Assembly: GCA_027320105.1 (NCBI GenBank)
Contig: DAHVMA010000068.1
Location: 1 to 64,000, forward strand
Reading direction: 5' to 3'
Origin: JAKAQB01 sp027320105
GTDB lineage: Bacteria > Actinomycetota > Acidimicrobiia > Acidimicrobiales > Palsa-688
Length of the DNA: 64,000 nucleotides
A model generated the notes under the pieces. The model ran no database searches. It saw only the letters and a program-made list of their open reading frames with translations, and was not told where the DNA came from. A program made the translations under genes and the position numbers. This document shows, piece by piece, positions 9,256-16,527 of this stretch. Position 1 is the stretch's first letter; the number at the start of each line of letters is the position of its first letter.

Positions 9256-10254
9256 GTGCTGCCCGTCCTGCTGGACTGCGACCCGGGGATAGACGACGCC
9301 GTCGCCTTGTGCCTCGCCGTCGGCTGCCCCGACGTCGAGCTCCTCGGCGTCACCACCGTCGCCGGCAACCACGTCCTCGAGCGCACGACTCACAACGCCC
9401 GGGCCGTGCTCGCCCTGGCCGGCGCCGCCGTCCCCGTCACCGCCGGCTGCGACCGCCCGCTGCTGCGGGAGCGCTGCATCGCCCCGGAGATCCACGGGGA
9501 GACCGGCCTCGGCAACGGCCCGCCGCCGGTGTCCGACGTCTCCGGTGTCCCGCTGCTCGACGGCCACGCCGCCAACCGGATCGTCGAGGTGGTGCGCAGC
9601 CGCCCGGGTGAGGTCACCCTCGTCGCCACCGGCCCGCTTACCAACGTGGCGCTCGCCCTGCGCCTCGACCCGGGGCTGCCCGATGCCGTCGCCGGCGTGG
9701 TGGTGATGGGAGGTGCCACCACCCGGGGCAACACGACGCCGGCCGCCGAGTTCAACATCTACGCAGACCCGGAGGCAGCGGCCATGGTCTTCGGCGCCCC
9801 CTGGTCGGTGACCATGGTCGGCCTGGACGTGACGCACCAGGCGCGCTGCACCCCAGACCACCAGCGGCGGCTGGCCGCGACCGGGCCGGTGGGTGCCTAC
9901 CTCGCCGGGCTGCTCGACGAGTACCGCAGCGGCGGGGCCGGCGGGGAGGACCCGGCCATGCACGACCCGGTGGCCCTGGCGGCCGCCATCCGCCCGGCGT
10001 TGCTGCGCTGCGAGCCGGCAGTGGTGGTCGTGGAGACGGCCGGCGCGGCGACCTCGGGCATGACCGTCGTCGACTTTGATGTTGGCCCGGCGGCGCCGGC
10101 CGGCGGGACGGTGCACCGCGTCGGCACGACCCTCGACGTGGAGGGGTTCTGGGCGCTCCTGTTCGACGCCGTCGCCCGCCTCGACGGCGGGTCCTCAGAT
10201 GGCGGAAACCAGCGGGTGGCGGACCGGGTCGTCGAGCGGGTCGCCGACGCGTAG
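9256..10254 (+). CDS. inosine-uridine preferring nucleoside hydrolase (IUNH family)
   Basis: A 332-residue N-ribohydrolase that would cleave nucleosides to base plus ribose. The calcium-binding signature DCDPGIDDA lies at the N-terminus, NxxAEFNIYADPEAA is in the middle (ribose contacts), and MHDPVA near the C-terminus supplies the last conserved Asp. GTG 9256 starts immediately before the signature, with the MFS transporter stop 11 bases upstream, so an uptake-and-salvage pair is likely. Its last 60 bases overlap the 3' end of the convergent phytanoyl-CoA dioxygenase-like gene. Confidence 0.88.
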   Translation: MLPVLLDCDPGIDDAVALCLAVGCPDVELLGVTTVAGNHVLERTTHNARAVLALAGAAVPVTAGCDRPLLRERCIAPEIHGETGLGNGPPPVSDVSGVPLLDGHAANRIVEVVRSRPGEVTLVATGPLTNVALALRLDPGLPDAVAGVVVMGGATTRGNTTPAAEFNIYADPEAAAMVFGAPWSVTMVGLDVTHQARCTPDHQRRLAATGPVGAYLAGLLDEYRSGGAGGEDPAMHDPVALAAAIRPALLRCEPAVVVVETAGAATSGMTVVDFDVGPAAPAGGTVHRVGTTLDVEGFWALLFDAVARLDGGSSDGGNQRVADRVVERVADA

Positions 10255-11001
10255 GCGGCCCGCCTCCTCGGTGGTCATGATGTCCTGCTTGCCGTTGTAG
10301 GTGGCCCCGTCGGGCATGTAGGCGACGGTCATGGCGAAGCGCCGGCGGCGGGTCATGTTTGCGCCCGCCCCGTGGGCGGTGAGCCCGTTGTGGGCGACGG
10401 CGCTGCCGGCCGGGACCGGGCAGAACACCGGGTCTATCGAACGCCACTCCGGGTACACCTCGAACAGCGCCCCGAGCCGCGGGCCGATGTCGGCGTTGTC
10501 GTACCGGCGGGTGCGGTGGGTGCCCGGCAGGTAGCACAGGCAGCCGTTCTCGGCGGTGGCGTCGTCGAGGGCGACCCATATCGTCAGGGCGTCCGGCGAG
10601 CTGAACGACCAGAACGGCACGTCGACGTGGAAGCCGGTCGGGTTGGCGTAGGGCTCCTTCACCAGCGCCTGGTCCAGGTAGATCCTCACGCCGCCGACGC
10701 CGGCGAGCTGCGCTGCTATGCGGCCGAGCGCCGGGGAGCAGACGAGCTCGGCGACGGCCGGGTCGTCGAGCCGCAGGTCGATGCGCTGGGTGAACACCCG
10801 GTCGTAGTACTCGTGCTCGGACCGGAAGAACTCCCCGTACTCTCCGTCCGGGTCGGGCAGCCGGGCCTGCCGGCGCTCGATGGTGGCGTGGAGGCGCTCC
10901 CGCCACCGGGTGAGCTCGGCGGCGTCGAGCAGCGAGGGCAGCACGACAAAACCGTGCTCCTGGTAGGAGGCGATCTCCACGGGTGTTGCGGCGTCACGCA
11001 C
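10195..11001 (-). CDS. phytanoyl-CoA dioxygenase family protein
   Basis: A 268-residue Fe(II)/2-oxoglutarate dioxygenase of the PhyH family. The iron ligands are visible as FHVDVPFW (HxD) and the distal His in the segment AHNGLTAHGAG. IYLDQALVKEP and CLCYLPGTH are also typical of the fold. It hydroxylates an unactivated carbon; the substrate cannot be told. GTG 11001 was chosen because VRDAATPVEIASYQEHGFVV is the usual family N-terminus. The 3' end overlaps the convergent nucleoside hydrolase by 60 bases. Confidence 0.85.
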   Translation of the reverse strand: MRDAATPVEIASYQEHGFVVLPSLLDAAELTRWRERLHATIERRQARLPDPDGEYGEFFRSEHEYYDRVFTQRIDLRLDDPAVAELVCSPALGRIAAQLAGVGGVRIYLDQALVKEPYANPTGFHVDVPFWSFSSPDALTIWVALDDATAENGCLCYLPGTHRTRRYDNADIGPRLGALFEVYPEWRSIDPVFCPVPAGSAVAHNGLTAHGAGANMTRRRRFAMTVAYMPDGATYNGKQDIMTTEEAGRLRVGDPLDDPVRHPLVSAI

Positions 11002-11021
11002 CGCAACATCCTGCCACGGCC

Positions 11022-11561
11022 CTACAGGAGGGCCGCCTGTTGCTCCCGGCGTCGCAGATCGGCCGGGCCGGGCACCAGGCCCCGGTCGGCGGCCTCGCGC
11101 TGGAGGGGCGGCGGGAGGGCGCGTACGTCGATGATGAGGCCGTCGATCTCGACCATCCAGGCAAAGGGGTGGTCCTCCAGCAGGCGCCGGCGACACAGCT
11201 CGGGCTCGAGCTGGCCGATCCCGAGGAGACGGCAGACGGCGCCCGCCTTGTTGGCCATGGTGGACTTGGCCACGCCGGTGAGGGCGGCCAGGTCGTCACC
11301 GGAGAGGTGGGGGTTCTGGGTTCTGTCGAAGAGGAAGTTGACCCGTCCCACGGTGTAGATGGCGGTGGCCGCCCACACCCGCAGGTCCCCGCGCGCAAGG
11401 GGGGAGGGGCGCTTGCGGGCCAGCTTTGCGACCAGGTTCCGGATCAGCTCGGCGTACTCGCCGTCGAGGTGCTCGGCGCAGAAGCCGTCGGTCAGGGCGA
11501 AGATCTGCTCGACGTCGTCCCGGAGGGCGACAGGGATGCGAAGGCGGGAGTCGACGGCCAT
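11022..11561 (-). CDS. DUF6398-like domain protein
   Basis: A 179-residue protein resembling the DUF6398 family. The N-terminal helix bundle (VALRDDVEQIFALTDGFCAE) is followed by VGRVNFLFDRTQNPHLS and a helix-turn-helix-like stretch, LTGVAKSTMANKA, that could bind DNA. It is the third gene of an operon divergent from recA: its ATG overlaps the upstream stop as TGATG, which indicates translational coupling. Function is unknown. The family name is recalled from sequence resemblance and was not checked by search. Confidence 0.6.
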   Translation of the reverse strand: MAVDSRLRIPVALRDDVEQIFALTDGFCAEHLDGEYAELIRNLVAKLARKRPSPLARGDLRVWAATAIYTVGRVNFLFDRTQNPHLSGDDLAALTGVAKSTMANKAGAVCRLLGIGQLEPELCRRRLLEDHPFAWMVEIDGLIIDVRALPPPLQREAADRGLVPGPADLRRREQQAALL

Positions 11562-12196
11562 CAGCCGGCTGGGGCGGGGACGAAGTTCAGGTCGCGCTCT
11601 CCTGCTGTGCGCGCCATGGTGCCCATGACCCGCTCGGCGTCGTCGAACGGCCCTTGGACATAGAAGGGCCTGCCGTCCTTGCCGAAGGTGATCGGGCACG
11701 GGGTTGTCGGCCGGTCGAGGTGACCTGCCGCCGCAGCGAAGTCGGGGTGGGGTTCGAACCCCAGGCTGCGGGCGTAGTCGACCCCACCCCACACCAGGTG
11801 CCCGGCGAGCTCCACCGGTGCCGGGACGGGCGGCTCGTCGAAGCCGGCGAAGCACCTGGCGCGCAGCTCCGGGAGCTTCGCTGCGTGCATGGTGACGGGG
11901 CCGAGGGCGTCCTTCACCCCGAGGCACCAGGTGTCCACGAGGTAGCAGCAGCAGGAGACCCTGCCGTAGCGCGGTGAGCGCGCCACGAGAACGCAGGCCA
12001 GCCCCGCCTCGTCCCACCCGGCGCTGACCCAGCAGCCGACGAGCGGGGGCGGGTCGTCGGCCCGCTCGGCCGCCACCGCTGCGACCAGCGGCCTCACCTT
12101 CGATGGTGGCAGGTTCAGCCCGCGTGCGATCTCCTTGGGCGACCGACCCCGTTCCCTCAGGTCCCGGACCCGGTCGAGTAGCTCCGTCTCGGTCAT
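11561..12196 (-). CDS. helix-turn-helix domain protein, function unknown
   Basis: A 211-residue protein. Residues 1-45 look like a DNA-binding HTH: LLDRVRDLRERGRSPKEIAR followed by NLPPSKVRPLVAAV. The rest has the run CYLVDTWCLGVKDAL, which I have seen in actinobacterial HTH proteins of unknown role, and ends with DDAERVMGTMARTAG. The start is fixed by a 4-base ATGA overlap with the LuxR-type gene upstream (ATG 12196-12194, TGA 12195-12193), supported by GGAAG before it. It is coupled to the DUF6398-like gene downstream. Confidence 0.6.
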   Translation of the reverse strand: MTETELLDRVRDLRERGRSPKEIARGLNLPPSKVRPLVAAVAAERADDPPPLVGCWVSAGWDEAGLACVLVARSPRYGRVSCCCYLVDTWCLGVKDALGPVTMHAAKLPELRARCFAGFDEPPVPAPVELAGHLVWGGVDYARSLGFEPHPDFAAAAGHLDRPTTPCPITFGKDGRPFYVQGPFDDAERVMGTMARTAGERDLNFVPAPAG

Positions 12197-12627
12197 GGCT
12201 TCCATTGGAGCACCAGCGCCGGCCCGAGGCGCGGATACCGTCTCGCCCCGCCGGCGCCGCCCCTCTCCTCCCTGATGCGGTCGAGGTGGGAGCGCACAGT
12301 CCCGATGCTGATGAACATCTGGTGGCCGATCTCGCCGTAGGTCAGGTCGCTGGCTACCAGGGCGAGGAGCTCCCGCCCCCGGCGGCTGAGGCGCGGCGAC
12401 GACGTGTCCCCGCACGCCGCGAACCGCTCGCAGGTGACCTCCACGGCCCTCGCCGCGTCGAGGCGCCGGCCGCGCTCGAAGGCGGCTGCGGTGGCCTCCT
12501 CTCCCGGGGCGGCGGCGGGCTCCTGCAGGGCGTTGGCGGTGAACAGCCCCGCCCCGCTCTCCCAGCTCCTCTGGACGGCGAGCCGGAGATGCTCCCGGGG
12601 CGCGGGGCTCGGAGCGGGATCCCCCAT
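12193..12627 (-). CDS. small LuxR-type HTH regulator
   Basis: A 144-residue protein with a C-terminal LuxR/GerE-like helix-turn-helix: LSRRGRELLALVASDLTYGE followed by IGHQMFISIGTVRSHLDRI. The N-terminal half is Ala-rich and has no recognised sensor domain. It heads a three-gene operon facing away from recA. The ATG at 12627 directly abuts the SOS box at 12628-12641, so an mRNA starting inside or beyond the box would be controlled by LexA. An alternative GTG at 12666 would extend the protein by 13 residues and place the box inside the coding region. Which start is used decides the regulation. Confidence 0.6.
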   Translation of the reverse strand: MGDPAPSPAPREHLRLAVQRSWESGAGLFTANALQEPAAAPGEEATAAAFERGRRLDAARAVEVTCERFAACGDTSSPRLSRRGRELLALVASDLTYGEIGHQMFISIGTVRSHLDRIREERGGAGGARRYPRLGPALVLQWKP

Positions 12628-12641
12628 CGAACAGACGTTCG
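12628..12641. promoter_or_regulatory. LexA (SOS) box between recA and the LuxR-type operon
   Basis: CGAACAGACGTTCG fits the Gram-positive/actinobacterial LexA consensus GAAC-N4-GTTC and extends the symmetry to CGAAC/GTTCG. A possible recA -10, TACGCT (12646-12651), starts five bases downstream, so bound LexA would block recA transcription. The box touches the start codon of the divergent operon. Known family behaviour plus the lexA gene at 26.4 kb support the call. Confidence 0.85.
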
Positions 12642-12657
12642 GTAGTACGCTGCCAGG

Positions 12658-12677
12658 GAACCACACCGGTGTGGTTC
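12658..12677. promoter_or_regulatory. 20-bp perfect palindrome in the recA leader
   Basis: GAACCACACCGGTGTGGTTC is a perfect inverted repeat with no central spacer, placed 17 bases after the SOS box and 60 bases before the recA GTG. Its outer GAAC/GTTC echo the SOS half-sites, but the 12-base spacing does not fit LexA. It could be an operator for another dimeric regulator (for example a product of the divergent operon) or, in RNA, a 5' leader hairpin. Function is inferred. Confidence 0.55.
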
Positions 12678-12737
12678 TGTCACACCCGGTCCGTAGGGTT
12701 GTCGGCGCACCGTCCGAGCAGCGAGAGGAATAATCCC

Positions 12738-14444
12738 GTGGAACGTGACAAGGCCCTCGACATGGCGCTTGGTCAGATCGAGAAGCAGTTCGGCAAGGGC
12801 GCCGTCATGCGGATGGGGGAGAACACCCACATGCAGATCGAGAGCATCTCGACCGGCGCCCTCTCCCTCGACATCGCCCTCGGCATCGGCGGCCTGCCTC
12901 GCGGCCGCGTCGTGGAGATCTTCGGGCCGGAGTCGAGCGGCAAGTCGACCCTCGCCATGCACGTGGTGGCCGAATCCCAGCGCAACGGCGGGATCTGCGC
13001 CTACATCGACGCCGAGCACGCCATGGACCCGGTATACGCCAAGGCCATCGGCGTCAACGTGGACGACCTGCTCATCTCCCAGCCCGACACCGGCGAGCAG
13101 GCCCTCGAGATCGCCGACATGCTGATCCGCTCCGGTGCCCTCGACGTGGTCGTCATCGACTCGGTCGCCGCCCTCACCCCCCGCGCCGAGATCGAGGGCG
13201 AGATGGGCGACGCCCACGTCGGCCTCCAGGCCCGGCTGATGTCCCAGGCCCTGCGCAAGCTGACCGCCACCCTCAACAAGTCCAACACGATCGCGATCTT
13301 CATCAACCAACTGCGAGAGAAGATCGGGATCTCCTACGGGTCACCGGAGGTCACGCCCGGCGGCCGCGCCCTCAAGTTCTACTCCTCGGTCCGCCTGGAC
13401 ATCCGCCGGATCGAGTCCATCAAGGACGGGGCCGAGGTAACTGGCAACCGAACCCGTGTGAAGGTCGTGAAGAACAAGTGCGTCGCCGCCGGCACGCTCG
13501 TATTCGACCCGACCACCGGTCGCACGCATCGGATCGAGGACATCGTCGACCGCGGCGCCGGCGTCTCGGTCGTGGCGGTGGACAAGGCGGGCCGCCTCGA
13601 GGTCCGACCCATCGTCGACCGCTTCAACCAGGGCGAGGCCGAGGTGATCGGCGTCGAGCTCGGCGACGGTGCGCAGCTGTGGGTGACACCGGACCACCGG
13701 GTGCTGACCGCCACCGGGTGGCGGGAGGCCGGCGAGCTCGGCGCCGGTGACCGGCTGGCCCGTCCCTGCTGGGCCGGCCGCTTCGGGAAGCCCGCGCCGC
13801 CTGCCGCCGGCGATGACGCTGACGTCCTGCCGAGCTCTCTCGGCGACCTGGTGATCCGGTACGTGCAGACCCTCGACCTGGAGGGAACGACGGTCGCCGA
13901 GGTGTTCGGCCTCCCCCTGGGCTCCCTCCGCCCGGGTGTCGAGGTGCGCAGGGATCAGGTCAGGCGGCTCGCTGAGGCGCTGGACAGCCCCTTCCTGCGG
14001 GAGATCCTGACCGAGGAGGTCTGGTACGACAGGATCGTCGCTGTGCACCCGCCGGAGTGGCGGGACATCTACGACATCGAGGTCGACGTCGACCACACGT
14101 TCGTCGCCAACGACATCGTGGTCTCCAACTGCGCGCCGCCGTTCAAGCAGGCCGAGTTCGACATCATGTACGGCAGGGGTATCAGCCGTGAGGGATCGCT
14201 GCTCGACGTGGCCGTGACGATGAGCATCGTCAAGAAGTCGGGTGCCTGGTACACCTACGAAGGAGAGCAGCTCGGCCAGGGTCGGGAGAATGCCAAGAAG
14301 TTCCTGTCGGAGAACCTCGAGGTGCTCCTCGAGATCGACCAGGCCGTGAGGGCCTGTTCCGGCATGATCGGCTTCGGCGTCGCCGGCGATGCTCCGATCG
14401 GCGCCGACCCGATGGACGACGAGCCCATCTCCCTCAGCGACTGA
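12738..14444 (+). CDS. recA: RecA recombinase precursor with intein
   Basis: A 568-residue precursor. The extein parts (residues 1-247 and 465-568) make a normal RecA of 351 residues. The Walker A motif GPESSGKST is at 63-71, followed by VVVIDSVAAL (Walker B) and the L2 region. RecA pairs homologous DNA and stimulates LexA self-cleavage. An in-frame intein sits after RTRVKVVKNK, the same site as the Mycobacterium tuberculosis RecA intein (that placement is established knowledge), and the first residue after it is Cys (CAPPFKQAEFD). GTG 12738 has AGAGGA upstream. An SOS box lies 97 bases before the start. No recX follows; spoVS does. Confidence 0.97.
   Translation: MERDKALDMALGQIEKQFGKGAVMRMGENTHMQIESISTGALSLDIALGIGGLPRGRVVEIFGPESSGKSTLAMHVVAESQRNGGICAYIDAEHAMDPVYAKAIGVNVDDLLISQPDTGEQALEIADMLIRSGALDVVVIDSVAALTPRAEIEGEMGDAHVGLQARLMSQALRKLTATLNKSNTIAIFINQLREKIGISYGSPEVTPGGRALKFYSSVRLDIRRIESIKDGAEVTGNRTRVKVVKNKCVAAGTLVFDPTTGRTHRIEDIVDRGAGVSVVAVDKAGRLEVRPIVDRFNQGEAEVIGVELGDGAQLWVTPDHRVLTATGWREAGELGAGDRLARPCWAGRFGKPAPPAAGDDADVLPSSLGDLVIRYVQTLDLEGTTVAEVFGLPLGSLRPGVEVRRDQVRRLAEALDSPFLREILTEEVWYDRIVAVHPPEWRDIYDIEVDVDHTFVANDIVVSNCAPPFKQAEFDIMYGRGISREGSLLDVAVTMSIVKKSGAWYTYEGEQLGQGRENAKKFLSENLEVLLEIDQAVRACSGMIGFGVAGDAPIGADPMDDEPISLSD
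13479..14129 (+). other. RecA intein (protein-splicing element)
   Basis: A 217-residue in-frame insertion. Block A starts with Cys1 (CVAAGTLVFDP), block B has TPDHRVLTATGWREAGEL with the TxxH motif, block F is DIYDIEVDVDHTFVAND, and block G ends VVSN followed by Cys+1. All splice-essential residues are present except that the penultimate residue is Ser instead of the usual His. No LAGLIDADG motifs are seen. The roughly 90 residues between block B and block F (rich in Leu, Val and Arg) are longer than in minimal inteins and may be an endonuclease relic or another domain. The host site matches the mycobacterial RecA-a site. Confidence 0.92.
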
Positions 14445-14467
14445 ATGCAACTGACCCCCTGGGTAAC

Positions 14468-14519
14468 AACCTTCCGTCGGGAGGGGGCGCCGGCACTGTG
14501 GCGAACCTTCCGGCGGGAG
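14468..14519. repeat. 16-bp direct repeat after recA
   Basis: AACCTTCCGTCGGGAG (14468-14483) and AACCTTCCGGCGGGAG (14504-14519) differ at one base and start 36 bases apart, in the gap between recA and spoVS. Each also has partial dyad symmetry (CTTCCG and CGGGAG). The spacing could suit a regulator bound twice on one DNA face or a local duplication. Confidence 0.5.
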
Positions 14520-14556
14520 TGCTCAGGACGGGCGCCCTCCGAGCTCGGAGAAGCGC

Positions 14557-14892
14557 GTGGCTGCAGTCGTCAAGGTGTCGAGCAGGTCGAGCCCCAACGC
14601 CGTGGCGGGGGCGCTGGCCGGGTTGGTGCGCGCCAGCGGCGACGAGGTGGTGCAGGTCGTAGGAGCCGGTGCCCTCAACCAGGCGGTCAAGGCGATCGCC
14701 ATCGCCCGCAGGTCCACAGGTGGCTCAGGGCTGGACCTGACGTGCCTGCCCACCTTCGCCACGGTCGACATCGACGGCGAGGCCCGCACGGCGATCCGCC
14801 TGTTCGTGAATGGCGTCCAGCTCGACGTGGAGCCGGCCGGCGATGGGCAGGCGGCCGGCGACCTCGCCGGCACGGACTGCGACCACGCCTGA
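14557..14892 (+). CDS. spoVS: stage V sporulation protein S homologue
   Basis: A 111-residue SpoVS/Alba-like nucleic-acid-binding protein. The core (KVSSRSSPNAVAGALAGLV, then GAGALNQAVKAIAIAR and the segment IDGEARTAIRL) matches the family closely. The C-terminal extension of about 20 residues is acidic and non-conserved. In Bacillus SpoVS affects late sporulation. Homologues occur in many non-sporulating bacteria, where the role is unclear. GTG 14557 has GGAGAAG upstream. It occupies the place often taken by recX after recA in actinobacteria. Confidence 0.88.
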   Translation: MAAVVKVSSRSSPNAVAGALAGLVRASGDEVVQVVGAGALNQAVKAIAIARRSTGGSGLDLTCLPTFATVDIDGEARTAIRLFVNGVQLDVEPAGDGQAAGDLAGTDCDHA

Positions 14893-14907
14893 CCCCCCGC
14901 CCCCGTT

Positions 14908-14995
14908 CCGCGCGCAGCCGGGCCGACCGCGCGCACAGGCAACCAGATGCCGTCGTCGGTGCGCGCAGTTCGCCGCCCTGCGCGCGGTTTGCCAT
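14908..14995. repeat. four-core GCGCGC element, copy A
   Basis: Between spoVS and miaB, four GCGCGC cores begin at 14910, 14929, 14961 and 14980, giving spacings of 19, 32 and 19 bases. The cores sit in CCGCGCGCAG, ACCGCGCGCAC, GTGCGCGCAGTT and CTGCGCGCGGTT. The element at 42361-42442 has the same spacings and similar flanks, including CCGTCGTC before the third core. The shared geometry suggests a dispersed repeat or a multi-site DNA-binding element. Confidence 0.6.
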
Positions 14996-15060
14996 CCGGG
15001 CCCCCGCCATTCGCCGCCCGGGCCCCGTCGGGCTGCCGCCACCTCCTACAATTGCCCGTC

Positions 15061-16527
15061 GTGTCCGCACCTGCCCGCCAGTACCTGATCCGCACGTACG
15101 GCTGCCAGATGAACGAGCACGATTCCAGGCGCCTCGCCGGCATCCTCGAAGCGGACGGGATGGTGCCGACCGAGGACCCCGCCGCCGCGGACGTCGTCGT
15201 CCTGAACACGTGCTGCATCCGTGAGAACGCCGACAACAAGCTCTACGGCGCCCTCGGCCACCTGAAGACCGTGAAGGCCGGGCGCCCCCAACTCCAGATC
15301 GCCGTCGGAGGGTGCCTCGCCCAGAAGGACCGGGAGCTCATCCGGCAGCGGGCGCCGTGGGTCGACGCCGTGTGGGGCACCCACAATGTCGGGCGGGCCG
15401 GCGAGCTGCTCGCCCGGGCGGCCGCCGCCGGCCCCGTCACCGAGATCTGGGAGGAGGGTGGCGCCGACGCCTTCCCCTCCGCCCTCCCGGTGGGCCAGGA
15501 CGCGGGCTGGGCAGCCTGGGTGACCATACAGGTCGGCTGTGACAACCACTGCGCCTTCTGCATCGTGCCGGCAGTGCGGGGACGGGAGGCGAGCCGCCCC
15601 TTCGGCGAGATCGTCGACGAGGTGGCACGCCTGGCCGCCGACGGCACGGTCGAGGTGACACTGCTCGGCCAGAACGTCAACTCCTACGGCCGCGATCTGA
15701 CCCTGGCGCTGCGAGGGGATCCGGACTGGAAGAAAGGCGCCGCCCTCACCGGCCCCACTTGGACGGGCGACGAACGCCCCCGCCCGCGCCCGCTCTTCGC
15801 CGATCTCTTGCGAGCGGTGGCAAGTGTGCCCGGGATCCGACGTGTTCGTTACACCAGCCCCCACCCGAAGGACCTGCGCCCCGAGACGATCGCCGCCATG
15901 GCCGAGGAGCCGGCCGTCTGCGAGCACCTCCACCTGCCGCTGCAGTCCGGCAGCGACCGGGTTCTCGCTGCCATGCACCGCGGCTACACCGCCGAGCGCT
16001 ACCTCCAGCGGCTCGGCACCGCCCGGGCCGCCGTTGCCGACCTGGCGGTCACCACCGACATCATCGTCGGCTTCCCCGGCGAGACCGAGGACGACTTCGA
16101 CGCCACCCTAGACGTCGTCGCCCGAGCCGGCTACGACAGCGCCTACACCTTCGTCTACTCCCCCCGCCCGGGCACCGAGGCCGCCGCCCGCCCGGACGAC
16201 TTCGTGCCCCCCGAGGTCACCGCCGCCCGCTTCGCGCGCCTCCAGGTCGCAGTCGAGCGCTCCGCCCTCGCCTGTCACCAAGCCCGTGTCGGCCGGGTGG
16301 AGGAGGTCCTCGTGGAGGGTCTATCGAAGCGGGACCCGGGCATGGTGTCGGGTCGCACCCGGCAGAACAAGCTCGTCCACCTGCCGGCGGGTTCGCCCGG
16401 CCTGCGCCCCGGGGCCTTCTGTGCCGTGCAGGTCGTGCGCGCCGCGCCACACTTCCTCGTGGGCGAGCTGGTCGAGGTGACCGCCGCACCCCGGCACCGC
16501 ACCCGCATCCCGGTGGCCGCCGGCTGA
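15061..16527 (+). CDS. miaB: tRNA-2-methylthio-N6-dimethylallyladenosine synthase MiaB
   Basis: A 488-residue radical SAM methylthiotransferase that adds the 2-methylthio group to i6A37 of tRNAs. The N-terminal UPF0004 domain has its three cluster cysteines in YGCQMN, LNTCCIRENA and GGCLAQKD. The radical SAM motif is GCDNHCAFC. The C-terminal TRAM domain begins near VGRVEEVLVEGLSKRD and includes GRTRQNKLVH. GTG 15061 directly precedes conserved sequence. It is followed at once by miaA, which makes the i6A substrate, so the two steps of one modification are coupled. Confidence 0.95.
   Translation: MSAPARQYLIRTYGCQMNEHDSRRLAGILEADGMVPTEDPAAADVVVLNTCCIRENADNKLYGALGHLKTVKAGRPQLQIAVGGCLAQKDRELIRQRAPWVDAVWGTHNVGRAGELLARAAAAGPVTEIWEEGGADAFPSALPVGQDAGWAAWVTIQVGCDNHCAFCIVPAVRGREASRPFGEIVDEVARLAADGTVEVTLLGQNVNSYGRDLTLALRGDPDWKKGAALTGPTWTGDERPRPRPLFADLLRAVASVPGIRRVRYTSPHPKDLRPETIAAMAEEPAVCEHLHLPLQSGSDRVLAAMHRGYTAERYLQRLGTARAAVADLAVTTDIIVGFPGETEDDFDATLDVVARAGYDSAYTFVYSPRPGTEAAARPDDFVPPEVTAARFARLQVAVERSALACHQARVGRVEEVLVEGLSKRDPGMVSGRTRQNKLVHLPAGSPGLRPGAFCAVQVVRAAPHFLVGELVEVTAAPRHRTRIPVAAG

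Noticed and set aside
13341..14450. 369-codon minus-strand frame across recA
   Set aside because: Antisense shadow of the RecA intein region; the translation is His/Val/Asp-rich without domains.
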